NCBI RefSeq assembly: GCF_025264685.1
Contig: NZ_CP073721.1
Span: 1,045,001-1,109,000, forward strand
DNA from: Dactylosporangium roseum
GTDB lineage: Bacteria; Actinomycetota; Actinomycetes; Mycobacteriales; Micromonosporaceae
Reading direction: 5' to 3'
Length of the DNA: 64,000 nucleotides
Shown here: positions 58,721 to 64,000 of the stretch, piece after piece
Layout: each line of letters begins with the position of its first letter
Numbering within the stretch: the stretch's first letter is position 1
Made by a program: the position numbers and the translations under genes
The notes under the pieces: generated by a model
What the model was told of the DNA's origin: nothing
What the model saw: only the letters and a program-made list of their open reading frames with translations
Database searches by the model: none

Positions 58721-59613
58721 AGGTGGGAGTCCAGGTCGCTCGTCGGCTCCAGGGTCTGCCGGGCGGCCTGGTCCCCGTACAGCTCCAGGCGCAGAAACGC
58801 CAGCGTGCTCGACGTGACCGTCTGGTAGGACGCGGACCCCTGCGTCAGGTACGGATCGCCGTGGTTGCCGCCCTCGATCGTGAGCATCGCCTTGGACCAC
58901 GGCACCGCGTCGTAGGCGGCCTTGCCGGACGCGTAGGAGACCAGCGGATCCGCGTTGCCGTGGATGAAGAACAGGGCGGCGGGCGTACCGCTGAAGGCCG
59001 TGCCGACGCCCAGCCCGCTGCCGGCCATGATGATCCCGGCGCGCAACCGTGGATCGCGCCCGGTCGTGAAGAGGCCGACGGTGGTGATGGCCCCCGCCGA
59101 GTGTCCCGCCGCCGCGATCCGGCCGGTGTCGATCCGCTTGCCGAGCGGCCCGGACAGCACCTGGCCGAGCACGTAGCTGGCGTCGGCGGGCTGGTTGAGC
59201 ACGTCGTAGACGTCGAGCTTGGCGGTGCCGCGGGTGGTGTTCGGATAGGCCGGCGCGATGACCACGAACCCCGCCGCGGCCCAGGTCCGCAGCAGCGGCG
59301 CGAAGGCCTCCGGGCTGCCGTTGAGCCCGTGGCTGAACAGCACCGCCGGTGCCTTGCTCATCCCGTCGGGCGTCCAGATCACCGTCCGCAGCGTGCGGCC
59401 GCCCCGCGAGTACGTCACCTGCTGCGACGACGCCGAGACGGTGCCGCTGGGCAACGCGAGCGGCGGCGGTGGCGCGACCGCGGCGAGCTTCTGCAGCGTC
59501 GACACCGCGGGGGTGGGGGAGGGGATGGCCTGGCGGGACGGTGCGTCGCCGACGGAGCAGCCGCCGAGCAGCAGCGACGCGAGCGCGATCACGGCGAGCA
59601 GGCGCTGACGCAT
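58717..59613 (-). CDS. exported alpha/beta hydrolase, lipoprotein type
   Basis: A 298-residue exported esterase-like protein. Signal MRQRLLAVIALASLLLGGC has lipobox LLGGC with Cys19. Catalytic Ser is in AAGHSAGAITTVGL, an Asp in FIHGNADPLVSY and His near GGNHGDPYL; the oxyanion strand is PAVLFSHGLNGSPEAFAP. This pattern (GHSxG after a WTPDG segment) resembles PET-hydrolase/dienelactone-hydrolase-like secreted esterases. A paralog lies 330 bases downstream on the same strand (59941-60993), with a small membrane protein between. Overlaps the convergent dehydrogenase by four bases. Confidence 0.88.
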   Translation of the reverse strand: MRQRLLAVIALASLLLGGCSVGDAPSRQAIPSPTPAVSTLQKLAAVAPPPPLALPSGTVSASSQQVTYSRGGRTLRTVIWTPDGMSKAPAVLFSHGLNGSPEAFAPLLRTWAAAGFVVIAPAYPNTTRGTAKLDVYDVLNQPADASYVLGQVLSGPLGKRIDTGRIAAAGHSAGAITTVGLFTTGRDPRLRAGIIMAGSGLGVGTAFSGTPAALFFIHGNADPLVSYASGKAAYDAVPWSKAMLTIEGGNHGDPYLTQGSASYQTVTSSTLAFLRLELYGDQAARQTLEPTSDLDSHL

Positions 59614-59869
59614 GCCACCAACGGTACGAGGAGCATCGCGGATCACCGCTTTCCCCAGAGGGCGAATTCGGGCTACGCCCGCCGGGTCGGGCCGGTCCGT
59701 GCGGCGTGGTGCCCGCCGGGTCGGGCCGGGGCCCGTCATGTGGTGGTCGCCGACCCCTCGCCGCGGGACCTCTCGCGCCGCCGGTACGTTCCGCCGATCG
59801 GGGGAGACTGCCACAATCCGACACTGTTCGGCCACTGTCGGAAGTCGCGGCATCGGTAAGGTGTCGACC

Positions 59870-60049
59870 ATGCCCGATGAGCGTATTGACCCAAGCCAGA
59901 ACACTCAGGCATTTCAGGCATGGGTGGACAATGGGAGCGATCAGCGCACGGAGCCGGTCCGGTCCAAGGCATTGGCCTGGGTCGTCGGCGTCGTGGCCGG
60001 CGCCGTCGTCGTGGGACTGGTTGTCGTCGCGCTCGCCGCGTTGGCATAG
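59870..60049 (+). CDS. small single-pass membrane protein
   Basis: A 59-residue protein. MPDERIDPSQNTQAFQAWVDNGSDQR is a polar cytoplasmic head; WVVGVVAGAVVVGLVVVALAALA is a single C-terminal transmembrane helix, a tail-anchored layout. ATG 59870 is selected. The last 109 bases overlap the convergent hydrolase gene's 3' coding end. The hydrolase tail in this overlap is unusually Thr/Pro-rich, so one of the two frames may be fortuitous; codon positions support the small protein. Function unknown. Confidence 0.7.
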   Translation: MPDERIDPSQNTQAFQAWVDNGSDQRTEPVRSKALAWVVGVVAGAVVVGLVVVALAALA

Positions 60050-60993
60050 ATCCCGACCGACTCGAAGCTCGTGATCCCGACGAGCGTGGCGTCCTGCTCG
60101 AGCCGGAGCCGGGCCGCGTCGTCGCCGTTGAGCGCCCAGTCGAAGAAATCGAGGATCGTCGTCATCGCCTGGTCATGACCCGGCTCGCCGCCGCCGGTCC
60201 CCGCCCCGTGCTCGCCGCCCTTGATGGTCAGGAACGCCTTCGGCCACGGGTCCGCCCGGTACGAGTCGCGGCCCTGGCTGTAGACGACGACGGGATCCTT
60301 GTCACCGTGCACGAACAGCAAAGGCACCGGTGAGCCCTGATAGGTGGTCGTCGGGCGACCCGCGAGCATCACGCCGACCTTGAGGCGCGGGTCGCGCTTG
60401 CCGGTGAACAGCCAGTTCGTCGTGGTGCCGCCGCCGGAATGCCCGATCGCGCCCATGCGCCGCGCGTCGATGGTTTCCGCGAGCGGGTTGCCCTGCTTGA
60501 GCATCTGCGTGATGACGTACGACGCGTCCACCGCCTGATTCGGCACGTCGTACTTGTTGAACTTCGGCGAGTCCTTCTTGGTGTACGGATACGTCGGCGC
60601 GACGACCACGTAGCCCGCCTCGGCGAGGAGCTTGGTCGTGTACTCCTGCATCTGCGGGTTGCTGTAGAACCCGTGGCTCCACAGCAGCAACGGAAAGTGT
60701 CCGGCGGCCGCCGTGGCGTCGAGCTTGGCGTGGCCCTTGGTGCGGCGGCTGGAGCCGCGTGCCGGATACCAGACGGTGGTGGGCAGCGGCCGGTCCTTGC
60801 CGCGGGCGAAGCTGAACTTGCGAACGCCGATGGCGAAGGTCGTGGGGGCGGTTGAGACCTGTGCCGAGCTGGCAGCCGAGCTGAACGACGCGCCGTCCGA
60901 CCCCGAGGCAGAAACAGCGCCGCCCAGCACGAGCAGGGCGACGGTCAACAGCGACACAGTCACAGTCACGGCTCGGTTGCGACGCGGAGGCAC
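59941..60993 (-). CDS. exported alpha/beta hydrolase (paralog)
   Basis: A 350-residue secreted esterase-like protein, paralogous to 58717-59613. Signal peptide MPPRRNRAVTVTVSLLTVALLVLGGAVSASG without a lipobox Cys. Catalytic Ser in AIGHSGGGTTTNWL, Asp in FVHGDKDPVVVY, His near GGEHGAGTGGG; LLLWSHGFYSNPQM is the oxyanion strand. The WYPARGSSRR opening matches platelet-activating-factor-acetylhydrolase or PET-hydrolase-like families. The last ~35 residues (SATTTSPTTTAPATTPTTQ) are Thr/Pro-rich and coincide with the antisense membrane protein gene. Paralog pair flanking that gene is noted separately. Confidence 0.85.
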   Translation of the reverse strand: MPPRRNRAVTVTVSLLTVALLVLGGAVSASGSDGASFSSAASSAQVSTAPTTFAIGVRKFSFARGKDRPLPTTVWYPARGSSRRTKGHAKLDATAAAGHFPLLLWSHGFYSNPQMQEYTTKLLAEAGYVVVAPTYPYTKKDSPKFNKYDVPNQAVDASYVITQMLKQGNPLAETIDARRMGAIGHSGGGTTTNWLFTGKRDPRLKVGVMLAGRPTTTYQGSPVPLLFVHGDKDPVVVYSQGRDSYRADPWPKAFLTIKGGEHGAGTGGGEPGHDQAMTTILDFFDWALNGDDAARLRLEQDATLVGITSFESVGIYANAASATTTSPTTTAPATTPTTQANALDRTGSVR

Positions 60994-61286
60994 GTTCAGA
61001 ATGTAGGTGCGATGTGCGGTATCCCGTTATCACCCGAGTGGTGACATTCAATTACCGTCCTGGCCTACACCTTTTTGCGCGCGAACGACCCGTTTGGCGG
61101 ACGCGAATGACGAGGTGTGAGCCGGCGCTCGCAGATGGTTCACCCGAGAGGCCGGTTGGCCAACACGACTGGCGCAGGCCGGGTCGGATTTGTCAGAAAT
61201 ATCCGGACGAATAGCGCTGTTGGCGGACCCGCCGCGGGCCACCGTGGTCATGCCGGCGGGATCGCCAGACGCGGCGTGCTTGAGCC

Positions 61287-61472
61287 TCAGTCGTCGTCCT
61301 CGTCGTCCAGCCTGGCCAAGTAGACGGCCAGGCGCTCGATCGGGGTCTCGAACTCCGGGTTCTGGTCGACGAAGTCGCGGAGGCGTTCGGCCAGCCACTC
61401 GAAGGTGACCTCCTCGTCGCCCCGGCGGTCGGCCAATTCTTCGATGCCGCGGTCGGTGAAGTACATGGTCAT
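61287..61472 (-). CDS. DUF6104 small protein downstream of kgd
   Basis: A 61-residue acidic protein beginning MTMYFTDRGIEELADRRGDEEV and ending LARLDDEDDD, of the DUF6104 type conserved next to kgd in actinobacteria. No cysteine or membrane segment. The kgd terminator (61486-61515) separates it from kgd, so it needs its own start of transcription or read-through. ATG 61472. Function unknown. The 293 bases beyond (60994-61286) contain no supported gene. Confidence 0.88.
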   Translation of the reverse strand: MTMYFTDRGIEELADRRGDEEVTFEWLAERLRDFVDQNPEFETPIERLAVYLARLDDEDDD

Positions 61473-61485
61473 TCTCCAGAGAGCG

Positions 61486-61515
61486 CGGAGGGCACGGCGA
61501 CTGCCGTGCCCTCCG
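61486..61515 (-). terminator. kgd terminator
   Basis: CGGAGGGCACGGC (61486-61498) pairs exactly with GCCGTGCCCTCCG (61503-61515) around GACT, 14 bases past the kgd stop on the minus strand. No clear T-run follows, but the 13-bp stem is strong. Confidence 0.85.
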
Positions 61516-61529
61516 ACGGGGTGAACGGA

Positions 61530-64000
61530 TCAGCGCTTCGGCAGCGCTGCCTCGATCAGGGCCTGCTGCTCGGCGTCGTGCAGCTTGGTCGAGCCGACCG
61601 CCGGAGCGGCCGCCGCCGGGCGGGAGATCCGGCGCAGGCCGACACCCTGCAGGTGCTCCAGCAGGTTGAGCGCGATGAACGACCAGGCGCCCTGGTTGGC
61701 CGGCTCCTCCTGGACCCAGGCGAAGTCCTCGGCGTTCGGGTACTGCTCGAGGGCCGCGCGCAGCTCTTCGATCGGCATCGGGTAGAGCTGCTCGACCCGG
61801 ATGATCGCGGTGTCGGTGATGCCGCGGTCGCCGCGGGCCTGGAGCAGGTCGTAGAAGACCTTGCCCGAGCAGAGCAGCACCCGCTTGACGGCCGCCGGGT
61901 CCAGCGCGGTGCCCTTGATCCCCGGGTCCGCCATGACCGTCTGGAACGTCCCGCTGGTGAAGGCCTCCACCGGCGACACGCACAGCCGGTGCCGGAGCAG
62001 CGATTTGGGCGTGAAGACGACCAGTGGCTTCTTCTTCGGCGACAGGGCCTGGCGGCGCAGCAGGTGGAAGTGGTTCGCCGGGGTGGTCGGCACCGCCACG
62101 CGCATGTTGTCCTCGGCGCAAAGCTGGAGGTACCGCTCGAGGCGACCGGACGTGTGGTCCGGGCCCTGGCCCTCGTGCGAGTGCGGCAGCAGCAGCGTCA
62201 CCGCCGACCGCTGACCCCACTTGACCTCGCCGGACGACACGAATTCGTCCACGATGGACTGTGCGCCGTTGACGAAGTCGCCGAACTGCGCCTCCCACAT
62301 GACCAGCGCGTCGGGGTTCTCCACCGAGTAGCCGTATTCGAAGCCCATCGCCGCGAACTCCGACAGCAGGGAGTCGTAGACGAAGAGCTTGCCGCCGTTG
62401 TCGATCAGCGCCGACATCGGCATGTAGTCGGCGCCCGTCTCGGCGTCGACGATGCTGGCGTGCCGCTGCACGAACGTGCCGCGCCGCGAGTCCTGGCCGG
62501 AGAGGCGGACCGTGAGACCGTCGCGCACCAGCGAGCCGAACGAGATGACCTCGCCGAAGCCCCAGTCGATGTCGCCCTCGACGGCCATCTTGGCCCGCCG
62601 GTCGAGTAGCTGCTGGACCCGCTTGTGCGGTGTGAAGCCCTCGGGCAGCTTGACGTGCGCCTCGCCGATCGCGCGCAGCACGCTCTCGTCGATGGCGGTC
62701 TCGACCACCGGCTCCACCTCCGGCTCGCGTAGGCGGGTCAGCCGGGAAGCCGGGTTCGACGACGCGTCGCGAGTCGCCTTGAACACCGTCTCCAGTTGCT
62801 CGTGGTAGTCCTTGAGCAGCGCCTCGGCCTCGGTGATCGGGATGTCGCCGCGGCCGATGAGCTCCTCGGTGTAGATCTTTCGCACCGAGCGCTTCTGGTC
62901 GATGATCGCGTACATCAACGGGTTGGTCATCGAGGGGTCGTCGCCCTCGTTGTGCCCGCGCCGCCGGTAGCAGACCAGGTCGATGACCACGTCCTTGTTG
63001 AACGCCTGGCGGTACTCGAACGCCAGCCGCGCCACGCGCACGACGGCCTCTGGGTCGTCGCCGTTGACGTGGAAGATCGGCGCCTGGATCATCCGGGCGA
63101 CGTCGGTCGAGTACAGCGACGAACGGGAGTACTCGGGGGCGGTGGTGAAGCCGACCTGGTTGTTGACGACCACGTGGACGGTGCCGCCGGTGCGGTAGCC
63201 ACGCAACTGCGACAGGTTCAAGGTCTCGGCGACGACTCCCTGCCCGGCGAACGCCGCGTCACCGTGGATGAGCAGCGGCAGCACCGTGTAGCCCTCGAGC
63301 TTGAGGTCGATCTTGTCCTGTTTGGCCCGCACGATGCCTTCGAGCACCGGGTTGACCGCCTCGAGGTGGGACGGGTTGGCCACCACGGACACCGTCGTGG
63401 CGTGCTCACCGTCGGGCGTGGTGAACTTCCCGGTCATGCCCAGGTGGTACTTCACGTCGCCGGATCCGTGCGCCGACTTGAGGTCGAGGTGTCCCTCGAA
63501 CTCGGAGAAGATCTTCTCGTAGGGCTTGCCGACGATGTTGGCCAGCACATTGAGCCGGCCGCGGTGCGCCATGCCGATGACGACCTCGTCGAGGCCGTTG
63601 ACCGCGCAGTTCTGCAGGATCTCGTCGAGCAGCGGGATCAGCGACTCGCCGCCCTCCAGCGAGAAGCGCCGCTGGCCGACGTACTTGGTCTGCAGGAACG
63701 TCTCGAACGCCTCGGCGGCGTTGAGCCGGTTGAGGATGTGCTTCTGCTCGTCCGTGTCGGGCTTCTGGTACGGCTTCTCGACCCGCTCGGCGATCCAGCG
63801 CCGCTCCTCGGGGTCCATGATGTGCATGTACTCGACGCCGACCCGCCGGCAGTAGGAGTCACGCAGCACGCCCAGGACGGCGCGCAGCTTCATCTTCTGC
63901 TTGCCGGCGAACCCGCCCACCGGGAAGACCCGGTCGAGGTCCCACAGCGTCAGCCCGTGCTCGAGGACGTCGAGGTCGGGGTGGCGGCGGATCCGGAACT
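61530..64000 (-). CDS. kgd: multifunctional 2-oxoglutarate metabolism enzyme Kgd (partial)
   Basis: C-terminal ~823 residues of the actinobacterial E1 (2-oxoglutarate dehydrogenase/decarboxylase) enzyme; the frame runs on through base 64000, so the start lies beyond the window. Visible: [43 protein letters not shown] and [13 protein letters not shown] for the thiamine-diphosphate domain, then [15 protein letters not shown] and VNNQVGFTT, ending [13 protein letters not shown] and [12 protein letters not shown] of the C-terminal E1 domain. Mycobacterial Kgd also carries an N-terminal E2-like domain and GarA-sensitive regulation; neither is visible here. Stop at 61530. Confidence 0.95.
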   Translation of the reverse strand, partial: FRIRRHPDLDVLEHGLTLWDLDRVFPVGGFAGKQKMKLRAVLGVLRDSYCRRVGVEYMHIMDPEERRWIAERVEKPYQKPDTDEQKHILNRLNAAEAFETFLQTKYVGQRRFSLEGGESLIPLLDEILQNCAVNGLDEVVIGMAHRGRLNVLANIVGKPYEKIFSEFEGHLDLKSAHGSGDVKYHLGMTGKFTTPDGEHATTVSVVANPSHLEAVNPVLEGIVRAKQDKIDLKLEGYTVLPLLIHGDAAFAGQGVVAETLNLSQLRGYRTGGTVHVVVNNQVGFTTAPEYSRSSLYSTDVARMIQAPIFHVNGDDPEAVVRVARLAFEYRQAFNKDVVIDLVCYRRRGHNEGDDPSMTNPLMYAIIDQKRSVRKIYTEELIGRGDIPITEAEALLKDYHEQLETVFKATRDASSNPASRLTRLREPEVEPVVETAIDESVLRAIGEAHVKLPEGFTPHKRVQQLLDRRAKMAVEGDIDWGFGEVISFGSLVRDGLTVRLSGQDSRRGTFVQRHASIVDAETGADYMPMSALIDNGGKLFVYDSLLSEFAAMGFEYGYSVENPDALVMWEAQFGDFVNGAQSIVDEFVSSGEVKWGQRSAVTLLLPHSHEGQGPDHTSGRLERYLQLCAEDNMRVAVPTTPANHFHLLRRQALSPKKKPLVVFTPKSLLRHRLCVSPVEAFTSGTFQTVMADPGIKGTALDPAAVKRVLLCSGKVFYDLLQARGDRGITDTAIIRVEQLYPMPIEELRAALEQYPNAEDFAWVQEEPANQGAWSFIALNLLEHLQGVGLRRISRPAAAAPAVGSTKLHDAEQQALIEAALPKR

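Overview
The window is a high-GC actinobacterial chromosome segment with about 60 protein genes. The content points to Micromonosporaceae (Actinoplanes/Micromonospora type): three WhiB-family regulators, a SigR-RsrA pair, a nickel superoxide dismutase with its maturation protease, a Kgd-type 2-oxoglutarate dehydrogenase and an F-type metabolism of small tail-to-head operons with ATGA/GTGA overlaps. Family placement is inference; the phylum is secure. Both edges cut genes: adnB on the left and kgd on the right.

Layout. (1) 0-24 kb is a DNA-repair/redox/envelope block whose order matches what is known around mycobacterial adnAB: adnB, [membrane protein, mycosin-like protease, two M16 peptidases inserted], nudC, mycoredoxin, uvrD2, whiB7 with a long attenuated leader, ABC1 kinase, a ThiF-like TOMM protein, a zinc ribbon, a YgjP-like metallopeptidase, a DUF2342 zincin, a PDZ-Lon protease and a UPF0182 membrane protein. 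Two clusters of DnaA-box-like 9-mers flank a 0.75 kb stretch without a convincing gene (16.4-17.5 kb). (2) 24.4-26.7 kb is the only clearly accessory part: an initiator tRNA-Met whose last 47 bp are duplicated exactly 1.9 kb downstream, enclosing an orphan gene and a Uma2-type nuclease, with a third truncated att-like site between them. This looks like one or two decayed integrative elements with no integrase left. (3) 26.7-34.6 kb: lipoprotein, Dps, membrane-anchored Hsp70, thiolase/SDR pair behind a palindromic operator, DMT-like transporter, hisN. (4) 34.6-53.4 kb again follows a mycobacterial order: rsgA, aroA, SRAP, a WhiB, sigR-rsrA (with a consensus self-promoter and two start codons), a biotinyl protein, pdtaS and whiB1, with insertions of a TetR-controlled MFS exporter, a SIS protein and a sulfate-assimilation operon (leader peptide, sulfite reductase, zinc ribbon, cysH, sirohydrochlorin chelatase). 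(5) 53.5-64 kb: GntR regulator, RsbW-like kinase, sodN/sodX divergent pair, malic enzyme, two paralogous secreted alpha/beta hydrolases around a small membrane protein, DUF6104 protein, kgd.

Most of the window is ordinary core genome. I see no unmistakable new system. The most interesting signals are regulatory: the roughly 650-nt whiB7 leader with mutually exclusive hairpins, the 27-codon cysteine-bearing leader peptide before sulfite reductase, the SigR dual-start architecture, the DnaA-box clusters, the perfect intergenic palindromes and the tRNA-fMet att remnant. All function calls rest on reading motifs and context by eye; no database search was run.
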